From: an uncultured Eubacteriales bacterium
GTDB lineage: Bacteria > Bacillota > Clostridia > Oscillospirales > CAG-272
NCBI GenBank assembly: GCA_900548735.1
Contig: URMC01000008.1
Location: forward strand, 1 to 33,144
Length of the DNA: 33,144 nt
Reading direction: 5' to 3'
This document shows positions 1 to 6,724 of the stretch, piece after piece. The position numbers were made by a program, and so were the translations under genes. The notes under the pieces were generated by a model. It was not told the origin of the DNA. It made no database searches and was given only the letters and a program-made list of their open reading frames with translations. Numbering within the stretch: position 1 is the stretch's first letter; each line of letters opens with the position of its first letter.

Positions 1-632
1 AGAGCGCGATGCTGGCAACCGGAAGCGACGAAAACAGCGCCGTGATTTCGGAGCTGTATCACGTGACCGGTGACGCCGCGGACGGCGCGGTGCTCCCTTA
101 TGAAAACAAGAACGGCTATTCCCTCTCGGACGGCAGTATTTCGCTGCTGTTGGAAACCGGGGATTCCGCCGCCGCCAGAAATGCCACCCGCTATTGCCGG
201 GTGCTTGGCTACGGCATGGCGCACGCGGCAGTGCCTTACGGTACGGTCAAAGGCTCCGAAAAGGGCTTGACCGACGCGATTCTTGCGGCGCTGGATGACG
301 CGGGGCTTACCGCCGGAGACATGGACGCGGCAGTCGGCTTTGCCAACGGCGTGGCAGACGTGGACGCGATCGAGAACGCGGGGCTTGCCGCCGTGTTCGG
401 CGGGGCGCTCCCTGTGATTACCGTCAAAGAGCGCGTCGGTGAGGGGCGTGCCGCCACTGCGGCGCTCTCGCTTGCGCACGCGGCGCTTCTGTTGCACGGG
501 GATCTTGCAAACGAGCCGGATACTTACGTAAACGGCAAAAAGGTCGGGGTGGACGGCACCGCGCTTTCCCGCGTGCTGGTCATCTCTTACGCGCCCGGCG
601 GTTCTTACACCGCGGTGGTGCTCGGAAAATAA
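1..632 (+). CDS. Ketosynthase-like protein, C-terminal part (chain-length-factor-like, catalytic His residues lost)
   Basis: This is the 3' part of a beta-ketoacyl-ACP synthase (FabF/KS fold). The frame is open to the left edge (codons from base 3), so the ATG at 9 is internal and the gene is cut by the window. The thiolase-fold C-terminal half is recognisable: an LPYENKNGYSLSDG segment matches the FabF 'RPFDxxRDGFVxGEG' region, and YAPGGSYTAVVLGK matches the terminal 'FGFGGTN' strand. Where FabF has HGT there is ANGVADVD, and where it has TKSMTGH there is VKERVGEG. The lysine is kept but both active-site histidines are gone. Type II polyketide chain length factors (KS-beta) show the same kind of loss, so this subunit probably does not condense alone and may pair with an active KS encoded upstream. 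The active-site Cys region lies outside the window. It starts a tight operon with fabG, fabZ and fabD. Confidence 0.8.
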   Translation, partial: SAMLATGSDENSAVISELYHVTGDAADGAVLPYENKNGYSLSDGSISLLLETGDSAAARNATRYCRVLGYGMAHAAVPYGTVKGSEKGLTDAILAALDDAGLTAGDMDAAVGFANGVADVDAIENAGLAAVFGGALPVITVKERVGEGRAATAALSLAHAALLLHGDLANEPDTYVNGKKVGVDGTALSRVLVISYAPGGSYTAVVLGK

Positions 633-657
633 CGGCTGATTGTAAAAGTCAGCGTCT

Positions 658-684
658 CCATCGGAAAGCGCGGCTTTCCGATGG
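658..684 (+). other. Intergenic hairpin between the KS-like gene and fabG
   Basis: An 11-bp perfect stem (658-668 with 674-684, arm CCATCGGAAAG) has a 5-nt loop. It lies in the 83-nt gap before fabG. There is no T-run after it, so it looks more like an mRNA processing or stability hairpin than a terminator. Confidence 0.5.
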
Positions 685-715
685 ACTACCGGAAAATAAT
701 CAAAGGAGAACACAG

Positions 716-1447
716 ATGAAAGTAGCACTGGTAACGGGTGCCTCGCGCGGGATCGGCCGCGCATGCGCCCTTCGGCTGGCAAAGGACGGCTTTACCGTTG
801 TGGTCAACTACGCGCACAGCGCGAAGGAAGCCGAGGCGGTTCTCGCCACGATCAGGGAAAACGGCGGGGACGGGATGATCTATCAGGCGGATGTCTCCCG
901 GCTGGACGATGTGAAGCGAATGATGCGCGATGTGGCAAAGGCTTACGGGCAGATTGACGTGTTGGTCAACAATGCGGGCATCGTGCGCGACGAATACGTG
1001 CTGATGCTGAACCCCGACACGCTGGACGCGTGCTTTGACCTGAATGTGAAGGGCTACTTTTACTGCGCACAGCAGGCCGTGTTAAAAATGTTCCGCCGGA
1101 AGTGCGGGGCAATCATCAATATGTCCTCGGTCAGCGGCATTCTTGCCCTGCCGGGGCAGAGTGTGTACGGTGCCACCAAGGGGGCGGTCAACACCATGAC
1201 CGCCACCATGGCAAAGGAGCTGGCTCCTTACGGCATCCGTGTCAACGCGGTGGCGCCCGGCTTTATCGAAACCGAAATGCTGGACGCCCTCCCGCCCGAA
1301 AAAAAGGAAGAATATTTAAACGCGATCCCCCTGCACCGGCTGGGCTCGGTGGAGGATGTGGCGGGCGTGGTCTCCATGCTTGCCTCGGATGACGCGGCGT
1401 ATATCACCGGTCAGGTGATCACCGTGGACGGAGGAATTTCGCTTTGA
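716..1447 (+). CDS. fabG: 3-oxoacyl-ACP reductase FabG
   Basis: A 243-aa classical short-chain dehydrogenase that reduces beta-ketoacyl-ACP to 3-hydroxyacyl-ACP with NADPH in the fatty acid elongation cycle (cytosol). Visible motifs are the Rossmann TGASRGIG (residues 7-14), NNAG (86-89), Asn110, the catalytic YxxxK (Tyr151, Lys155) with Ser138-Ser140 upstream, and the 'VAPGFIETEM' lid segment. The C-terminus ends in the VDGGISL pattern usual for FabG. The ATG at 716 follows AAAGGAGAACACAG, a good ribosome binding site. The stop TGA (1445-1447) overlaps the next ATG, so fabZ is probably translationally coupled. Length is normal. Other SDRs share the fold, but the neighbours fabZ and fabD make FabG by far the likeliest. 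Confidence 0.93.
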   Translation: MKVALVTGASRGIGRACALRLAKDGFTVVVNYAHSAKEAEAVLATIRENGGDGMIYQADVSRLDDVKRMMRDVAKAYGQIDVLVNNAGIVRDEYVLMLNPDTLDACFDLNVKGYFYCAQQAVLKMFRRKCGAIINMSSVSGILALPGQSVYGATKGAVNTMTATMAKELAPYGIRVNAVAPGFIETEMLDALPPEKKEEYLNAIPLHRLGSVEDVAGVVSMLASDDAAYITGQVITVDGGISL

Positions 1448-1890
1448 TGAACATATTTGAGGTCAACAAAATCTTAAAACAGCGCCCGCCCTTTCAGATG
1501 ATCGAGCGGGTCACGGCGCTGGACGAAAACGGCGCCACCGGCACCAAAACCGTGTCGGCAAACGACCCGTGGTTTGCCGGGCACTTCCCCGGCACCCCGA
1601 TTTTACCGGGCGTGCTGATTGTGGAAAGCTGCGCCCAACTTTGCTCCGTGGTGGCGCAAAGCGAAGCTGACGGCGATGAGGGGCTGCTGTATGTCCTTTT
1701 GAAAGTAGACGGTTTCAAGTTTCTGAAACCGGTGGTGCCCGGTGACGTGATGGAGATCACCGTCACCAAGAAGAGCCACGGGGGGCCGATGATCTCCTTT
1801 GACGCGGTGGTGAATGTGGCGGGGGCTTGCCGCGCGAAAGGCAGTCTTGCGTTCACCGCCATCCCGCGGGAAACGGTGGAGGAACTGTAA
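1447..1890 (+). CDS. fabZ: 3-hydroxyacyl-ACP dehydratase FabZ-type
   Basis: A 147-aa hotdog-fold dehydratase that removes water from 3-hydroxyacyl-ACP. The signature AGHFPGTPILPGVL carries the catalytic His46, and Glu60 (in LIVESCAQL) is the second catalytic residue. The N-terminal MNIFEVNKILKQRPPFQMIE resembles FabZ 'I...LPHRYPFLLVD' openings, although the usual PHR is RPP here. I chose ATG 1447 (TGATG overlap with the fabG stop, SD GGAGGA about 10 nt upstream). A TTG three bases earlier is possible but unnecessary. The stop overlaps the fabD start (TAATG). Function in the elongation cycle is well supported; specificity for long versus short chains cannot be read from sequence alone. Confidence 0.92.
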   Translation: MNIFEVNKILKQRPPFQMIERVTALDENGATGTKTVSANDPWFAGHFPGTPILPGVLIVESCAQLCSVVAQSEADGDEGLLYVLLKVDGFKFLKPVVPGDVMEITVTKKSHGGPMISFDAVVNVAGACRAKGSLAFTAIPRETVEEL

Positions 1891-2837
1891 TGGGAAAAAC
1901 AGCGTTGCTTTTTGCAGGTCAGGGGGCACAGGCAGTCGGCATGGGGGCGGATTTTTATGAAACTTCCCCCGCCGCGCGCGCCGTATTTGACATGGGCGAG
2001 AAAATTGCCCCCGGCATCACGGCGCTGACCTTTCACGGGGACGCGGCAGAACTGGCAAAAACCGAAAACACTCAGCCTTGCCTGTTTCTCACCGATCTTG
2101 CCATCGCGGCGGCACTGCGCGAAAACGGGCTCTGCCCCGGCGCTGTGGCGGGATTTTCGTTAGGGGAGCTCCCCGCGCTTGCCTTTTCGGGATTGCTCAC
2201 CGAGGAGGACGCGTTCCGCCTGGTGCTTTTGCGCGGGCAGACCATGGCAAAACTCTCCGGGGAGCATCCGGGCGCTATGGCGGCGGTTCTGAAACTGGAC
2301 GCCCCCACCGTGGAGGGGATCTGCGGGCAGTTCACCGAGATCTGGCCCGTCAACTACAACTGCCCGGGGCAGATTTCCTGCGCCGGCAGCAAAGAGCAGA
2401 TGGACGACTTCTGCGCCGCCGTGAAAGCGGCGGGCGGGAGAGCCGTAAAACTTGCCGTTTCCGGCGCGTTCCACACCCCGTATATGGCGGGCGCGGTGAG
2501 CGTGTTGGAGGAACGGCTGAAAACGCTGACTCCCGGCACGGCAAGCGTGCCGGTGTACGCCAACCGTACGGCGGCGCCCTACGCCGCGGACGGGAGCGAT
2601 CTTACAGAAACCCTTTCCCGGCAGGTCGCCTCTCCCGTGCGCTTTGAGCAGACGTTGCGCACCCTTTGGAGCGAGGGCTTTGATACCTTTGTGGAGGCAG
2701 GCGCGGGCGCCACGCTTTCGGGCTTTGTGCGCCGCACCCTACCGGAAGCCACTGTCTTTACCGTAAACAGCGCGGCAGGATTGGAGGAATGGAAAAACGC
2801 ATGGACGCAAAGTGGAGAGACTGTATCGAAACACTGA
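1890..2837 (+). CDS. fabD: Malonyl-CoA:ACP transacylase FabD
   Basis: A 315-aa acyltransferase that loads malonyl groups from CoA to ACP. It shows the N-terminal FAGQGAQ oxyanion motif (residues 8-14), the nucleophile motif GFSLGE with Ser90, the malonate-binding Arg115 in LLRGQTM, and the catalytic His195 in SGAFHTPYM. The usual GHSLGE has Phe in place of His. The Ser-His pair is intact, so activity is expected. The start ATG 1890 shares its A with the fabZ stop. The 3' end overlaps the next gene by 37 bp, consistent with a coupled operon. A malonyl transacylase here implies that malonyl-CoA is the product wanted from the carboxyl-transfer genes that follow. Confidence 0.93.
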   Translation: MGKTALLFAGQGAQAVGMGADFYETSPAARAVFDMGEKIAPGITALTFHGDAAELAKTENTQPCLFLTDLAIAAALRENGLCPGAVAGFSLGELPALAFSGLLTEEDAFRLVLLRGQTMAKLSGEHPGAMAAVLKLDAPTVEGICGQFTEIWPVNYNCPGQISCAGSKEQMDDFCAAVKAAGGRAVKLAVSGAFHTPYMAGAVSVLEERLKTLTPGTASVPVYANRTAAPYAADGSDLTETLSRQVASPVRFEQTLRTLWSEGFDTFVEAGAGATLSGFVRRTLPEATVFTVNSAAGLEEWKNAWTQSGETVSKH

Positions 2838-4351
2838 ACGGCAAACGCGCCGAAGCCTTTGCGGCGGGCGGCGCCGCGCGGGTGGAAAAACAGCACGCGG
2901 CGGGCAAACTGACCGCAAGGGAGCGCATGGAGGCGCTGTTTGACGACGGCACCTTTACCGAGCTTGGCAATCTGGCGCTTTCCGCCGCCACCGACTTTGG
3001 GATGGAGAAAAAGAAAAAGCCGGGTGACGGCGTGATCGTGGGCTTCGGAAAAGTGCACGGGCGGCTGACCTTTGCTTCTTCCCAGGACTTTACCGTGGGG
3101 GGCGGCTCGCTTGGCGCCACACACGCGGCAAAAATCTGCCGGGTGATGGATCTTGCATATGAGAACCGCGCGCCCTTTATCTCGATCAACGACAGCGGCG
3201 GCGCGCGCATTGAGGAGGGCATTGACGCCCTTGCCGGCTATGCGGACATTTTCTTCCGCAATACCAAAGCCTCCGGCGTCATCCCGCAGATTGCGGTGGT
3301 GCTGGGACCCTGCGCCGGCGGCGCGTGCTACTCCCCTGCCATTTGCGATTTCATCTTTATGACAAACCCGACGGGGCAGATGTACATCACGGGGCCCGCG
3401 GTGGTCAAATCGGTCACCGGTGAGGAGACCGACGTGCAAAGCCTTGGCGGCGCCGCCGTGCACGCAAGGCAAAGCGGCGTAGCGCATTTTACGGAGGGGG
3501 ACGACCTCTCGTGCCTGAACCGCGTGCGCCAACTGCTGGGCTATCTGCCGCAAAACAACGCCGAGAACCCGATGGTCATCAAGGGCAGGGAAACGGATCG
3601 CACCGCCACGCTTGCCGAGATTATCCCCGGTGACGCAAAACTTTCCTATGACGTGCATGAAGTGATTGACACCTTTGTGGACGAAAACAGCTTTTTTGAA
3701 GTGCAGAGTGACTATGCGCAAAACCTGGTGGTCGGCTTTGCCAGACTTTCCGGTAAAACCGTCGGCATTGTTGCCAACCAGAGCAAGGTGGCGGCAGGGG
3801 CACTTGAAATCAACGCCTCCGACAAAGGGGCGCGCTTCATCCGCTTCTGCGATTGCTTCAATATCCCGCTGATTTCTCTGGTGGACGTTCCGGCATTCCT
3901 GCCCGGCAGCGATCAGGAGCACGGTGGCATCATCCGTCACGGCGCCAAACTGCTGTATGCCTTTTCGGAAGCGACCGTGCCGAAAATCTGCCTGATCTTA
4001 CGCAAAGCATACGGCGGCGCGTACATCGCGATGAACAGCAAAGGCCTCGGCGCGGACGCGGTCTTTGCCCTGCCGATTGCCGAAATCGCGGTAATGGGCG
4101 CCTCCGGCGCCGTTGCCATTGTGGGCGGCAAAGCGTTGAGGGAAGCCGCCGACCCCGCCGCCGAGCGCGCGCGGATGATTGACGAATACAACAGGAAATT
4201 TATGAACCCTTATGTTGCTGCCGCGCACGGCTTTGTGGATGAGGTTATCCACCCGGCAGAGGTGCGCGAAAAACTGATGGGAGCGCTGGAAATGGCGGCG
4301 CACAAACAGCACGCGCCCGCCCCCCGCAAGCACGGCAACATCCCGCTTTAG
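2801..4351 (+). CDS. Acyl-CoA carboxyltransferase subunit (12S transcarboxylase / MmdA / PccB-like)
   Basis: A 516-aa protein with two crotonase-fold carboxyltransferase halves. It moves CO2 between carboxybiotin and an acyl-CoA. The N-half has SINDSGGARIEEG and the oxyanion turn GPCAGGACYSPA (about 169-180). The C-half has VPAFLPGSDQEHGGIIRHGAKLL in outline (about 363-385) and RKAYGGAYIAM (401-411). Residue 409 is Ile at the position where actinobacterial carboxylase beta subunits carry Asp or Ile and which affects acyl selectivity; Ile would suit acetyl-CoA but also occurs in relatives. The end RKHGNIPL is typical of MmdA/12S proteins. Start ATG 2801 is preferred because the residues MDAKWRDCIETL align with relatives. 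An in-frame ATG at 2789 lies only 0-2 nt from GGAGGA. Substrates could also be propionyl/methylmalonyl-CoA. The stop codon appears to have been altered by the inserted repeat. Confidence 0.88.
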   Translation: MDAKWRDCIETLNGKRAEAFAAGGAARVEKQHAAGKLTARERMEALFDDGTFTELGNLALSAATDFGMEKKKKPGDGVIVGFGKVHGRLTFASSQDFTVGGGSLGATHAAKICRVMDLAYENRAPFISINDSGGARIEEGIDALAGYADIFFRNTKASGVIPQIAVVLGPCAGGACYSPAICDFIFMTNPTGQMYITGPAVVKSVTGEETDVQSLGGAAVHARQSGVAHFTEGDDLSCLNRVRQLLGYLPQNNAENPMVIKGRETDRTATLAEIIPGDAKLSYDVHEVIDTFVDENSFFEVQSDYAQNLVVGFARLSGKTVGIVANQSKVAAGALEINASDKGARFIRFCDCFNIPLISLVDVPAFLPGSDQEHGGIIRHGAKLLYAFSEATVPKICLILRKAYGGAYIAMNSKGLGADAVFALPIAEIAVMGASGAVAIVGGKALREAADPAAERARMIDEYNRKFMNPYVAAAHGFVDEVIHPAEVREKLMGALEMAAHKQHAPAPRKHGNIPL

Positions 4352-4636
4352 CCTGACAGGAGGTATCCAAACCCGCCTCCGGCGCGCGTATTTCGAAATC
4401 TTTGTGACTTTATGTCGTTGGAGGGCAAAGCCCGCCTTCCTCCAAAAAGCCGCAAATCTTCCTGAAATACGTGCGCCGGAGGTCGAAGAGTTCTCGCGGG
4501 ACGGATTTTTCGTCAGGCAAGGCAAAAACGCAGGGAATATTTTATATTCCCGAGTATTTTAACGTACCGAGTATTTTAACGCAGTATGACGGGAAATCCG
4601 CCCGCGAGAACCGGGTTCGGATATCTCCTGTCAGGC
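4351..4636. mobile_element. MITE-like palindromic element with 25-bp terminal inverted repeats
   Basis: Terminal inverted repeats at 4351-4375 and 4612-4636 match 23/25 (outer bases GCCTGACAGGAGG...). They enclose two back-to-back hairpins. Hairpin I pairs 4376-4394 with 4464-4482 (18/19). Hairpin II pairs 4490-4508 with 4594-4611 (18 bp with one bulged A). Inside hairpin II are a small hairpin (GGGAATAT 4533-4540 with 4544-4551) and a 14-bp direct repeat CGAGTATTTTAACG at 4551-4564 and 4568-4581. The element is flanked by TA on both sides (4349-4350, 4637-4638), as in IS630/mariner-type insertions. It has no coding capacity. Removing it with one TA would leave CTTTAAGCGGACAGGAGG, restoring a TAA stop and a normal short gap to the next gene. 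Confidence 0.8.
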
Positions 4637-4656
4637 TAAGCGGACAGGAGGACAAA

Positions 4657-4848
4657 ATGGAAACCACCATTCAAAACGAAGAGCTGATTGCCGCGGCGAT
4701 GACCGTAATCTTAAAAGAAACCGGGCTGGACGCCTCTAAAATCCGCCTGATTTCCTTCCGTGAAGTGGAAGCAAGCCCGCTGGCACAGTACATAGAGCGA
4801 TACCGCATCGCCTACAAGAAATATCAGTTGGGGGATGAATCGGCATGA
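4657..4848 (+). CDS. Small (63 aa) subunit of the carboxyl-transfer complex, MmdD/OadG-like in position
   Basis: A 63-aa soluble protein: a short helical N-part (EELIAAAMTVILKETG), a linker, then ISFREVEASPLAQYIERYR. It sits between the 12S-like and biotin-carrier genes, exactly where decarboxylase gene sets carry the delta/gamma/epsilon assembly subunit. Unlike OadG/MmdD it has no membrane segment, which argues against a membrane Na+-pump complex. ATG 4657 follows GGACAGGAGGACAAA, a strong SD. The frame extends upstream into the MITE, but that part is not protein-like. It overlaps the biotin carrier by ATGA. A scaffold role is inferred from context; the sequence match is weak. Confidence 0.65.
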   Translation: METTIQNEELIAAAMTVILKETGLDASKIRLISFREVEASPLAQYIERYRIAYKKYQLGDESA

Positions 4849-5243
4849 ACAAGTACCGTATCAAAATCAACGGGCATATCTATGAAGCGGAAATTGAGGT
4901 CATGGACGGGCAAAACGAAAGCGCGCCCGCCGAAAAGCCCACCCCCGCCAAGGAACTGAAATCCCCGAATTTCTCTCCCATGCCCGCCGGCACCAAACCG
5001 CAGAACGCCGCACCCGCAAAGGGCGCGGTATGCAGCCCCCTGCCCGGCATCGTGACGAAAATTCTGGTGAACGAGGGCGAGCGGGTGAAAGCGGGTCAGG
5101 CGGTGCTGATTCTCGAAGCCATGAAAATGGAAAACGAAATTGCCGCCCCTGCGGACGGGATTCTGGACAGATTGGCTGTCGGTGAGGGCGCGCACGTTGC
5201 CGCGGGCGTTCCGCTGTTTGCCGTGGTGCCGGAAAAGGGTTAA
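4845..5243 (+). CDS. Biotin carboxyl carrier protein (1.3S / gamma subunit type)
   Basis: A 132-aa biotinyl protein that carries the carboxyl group between the two carboxyltransferases. Residues 1-20 form the usual short beta segment (KYRIKINGHIYEAEIE). Residues about 25-58 are a Pro/Ala-rich flexible linker. Residues about 60-130 are the biotinyl domain, with the biotinylation motif EAMKMEN (Lys94) and SPLPGIV at its start. This layout matches the 1.3S transcarboxylase and MmdC/OadC-type carriers rather than AccB. The start ATG overlaps the preceding stop (ATGA), and the following gene starts 3 nt after its stop. Together these point to fixed stoichiometry within one complex. Confidence 0.92.
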   Translation: MNKYRIKINGHIYEAEIEVMDGQNESAPAEKPTPAKELKSPNFSPMPAGTKPQNAAPAKGAVCSPLPGIVTKILVNEGERVKAGQAVLILEAMKMENEIAAPADGILDRLAVGEGAHVAAGVPLFAVVPEKG

Positions 5244-5246
5244 GCG

Positions 5247-6641
5247 ATGCTGGCTTTTCCGAATACCAAACTGGAAATTACCGAAACCGTTCTGCGTGAC
5301 GCACATCAGTCTCAGGCGGCAACCCGCATGAAAACCGCGGATATGCTGACCGCCTGCGGGGAGCTGAACCGCGCGGGCTACTGGTCGGTGGAGTGCTGGG
5401 GGGGCGCGACCTATGACGCGTGCCTGCGCTACCTGAACGAGGATCCGTGGGAGCGGTTGCGGGTCCTTCGGCGTGCGATGCCGGATGTGAAACTGCAAAT
5501 GTTGCTCCGCGGGCAAAGCCTGCTTGGCTACCGCCACTATGCGGACGACGCGGTGGAGCTGTTTTGCCGCAAATCCATCGAAAACGGCATCAACGTGGTG
5601 CGTATTTTTGACGCACTGAACGATGTGCGCAATATGGAAACCGCTATGAAAAGCGTGAAAAAATACGGCGGCATCTGTGAGACGGCGGTCAGTTACACCA
5701 CGGGACCCGTGTTTGACGATGACTATTTTGTGGAGCTTGCCATGGCACTTGCCGACCGGGGCGCAGACGTGATCTGCATCAAGGATATGGCAAACCTCTT
5801 ACTCCCCGGCGCGGCGTTTTCCCTCATTTCCAAAATGAAAGAAAAAGTCGGCTTGCCGATTCATCTGCACACGCATGACACCTGCGGCACCGGCGAAGCG
5901 GTCTATCTTGCCGCGGCGCTTGCCGGGGTGGATATTGTGGACTGTGCCCTTTCCCCGTTTGCGGGCGGCACCTCCCAGCCCGCCACCGAAACCGTGGCGG
6001 CAATGTTTGAGGATACCCCGCGCAAAACGGGACTTGACAGCAAAGCGCTGCAAAAAGCGGCGGAGCATTTCAAGGGTGTGGCAGAGGGGCTTCGCAAAGA
6101 GGGCTTTATCAAGACCTCTGCCCTGCACGTCAAGCCCGAGATTTTACGGTCTCAGGTGCCGGGCGGCATGCTTTCCAACCTGATGTTTCAGTTGCGGGAG
6201 GCGGGCGCCGCAGACAAGATGGATGAAGTGCTGGCGGAAGTGCCGCGCGTGCGCGCGGATTTCGGCTATCCCCCGCTTGTCACGCCGACCAGCCAGATTG
6301 TGGGCACACAGGCGTTTCTCAACGTAATCGCCGGGGAACGCTATCGCACCTTCTCCAAGGAATCCGCCATGCTGCTTGCCGGAGAATACGGCAAACTGCC
6401 GGGGCAAGTGAACGAGGACGTGCGCCGGCGTGCTATCGGCGACAAAAAGCCGATCGACTGCCGCCCGGCAGACCGCCTTTCCCCGGAGCTGGAAGCCGCA
6501 AGAAAAGAATTTAAAAACCTGATTCAGAATGACGAGGACCTGCTCTCCTGCATCCTCTTCCCCCAGATCGCGCCGGAATTTCTGCGGCGCCGGAGAGAAG
6601 AGATCCCGGAGGTGGAAGTTTTCTTTGACGGGTTTTATTGA
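5247..6641 (+). CDS. Carboxyltransferase 5S / oxaloacetate decarboxylase alpha-like (no fused biotin domain)
   Basis: A 464-aa HMGL-like TIM barrel plus conserved carboxylase (PYC_OADA) domain. It takes the carboxyl from oxaloacetate, giving pyruvate and carboxybiotin (or the reverse). Visible active-site elements are TETVLRDAHQSQ (Asp18, Gln21), the reactive Lys179 in CIKDMAN, the metal ligands in PIHLHTHD (His208, His210), and GGTSQPA. The protein stops after the PYC_OADA domain without a C-terminal biotinyl domain, so it needs the separate carrier encoded just upstream. That is the 5S transcarboxylase arrangement. There is no AccC/biotin carboxylase in view. A decarboxylase role would need a membrane beta subunit (OadB/MmdB), which is also not visible. 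Confidence 0.9.
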   Translation: MLAFPNTKLEITETVLRDAHQSQAATRMKTADMLTACGELNRAGYWSVECWGGATYDACLRYLNEDPWERLRVLRRAMPDVKLQMLLRGQSLLGYRHYADDAVELFCRKSIENGINVVRIFDALNDVRNMETAMKSVKKYGGICETAVSYTTGPVFDDDYFVELAMALADRGADVICIKDMANLLLPGAAFSLISKMKEKVGLPIHLHTHDTCGTGEAVYLAAALAGVDIVDCALSPFAGGTSQPATETVAAMFEDTPRKTGLDSKALQKAAEHFKGVAEGLRKEGFIKTSALHVKPEILRSQVPGGMLSNLMFQLREAGAADKMDEVLAEVPRVRADFGYPPLVTPTSQIVGTQAFLNVIAGERYRTFSKESAMLLAGEYGKLPGQVNEDVRRRAIGDKKPIDCRPADRLSPELEAARKEFKNLIQNDEDLLSCILFPQIAPEFLRRRREEIPEVEVFFDGFY

Positions 6642-6674
6642 TCCCCGCCGCAAAAATGCGGCAAAACTCATCCC

Positions 6675-6701
6675 GTATGCCGCCCTTTTCGGGCGGCATA
6701 C
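6675..6701 (+). terminator. Hairpin between the 5S gene and the flavin reductase gene (possible attenuator)
   Basis: A perfect 11-bp stem (GTATGCCGCCC at 6675-6685 with 6691-6701) has a TTTTC loop, followed by CGATTTTACC. The tail is only moderately T-rich, so partial termination or mRNA processing within the operon is more likely than a full stop. Confidence 0.5.
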
Positions 6702-6724
6702 CGATTTTACCGAAAGGAGCCGCT

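Noticed and set aside
2579..3940. A 453-codon minus-strand open frame opposite fabD and the 12S gene
   Set aside because: Antisense shadow; no ribosome binding site and no protein-like motifs.
4471..4656. An N-terminal extension of the 63-aa small subunit into the MITE-like element
   Set aside because: The strong SD directly before ATG 4657, and the palindromic nature of the upstream sequence, show that the longer frame is accidental.
6642..6724. Riboswitch upstream of the flavin reductase gene
   Set aside because: Only a single 11-bp hairpin fits in the 83-nt gap, with no FMN riboswitch core. It is listed as a possible attenuator only.
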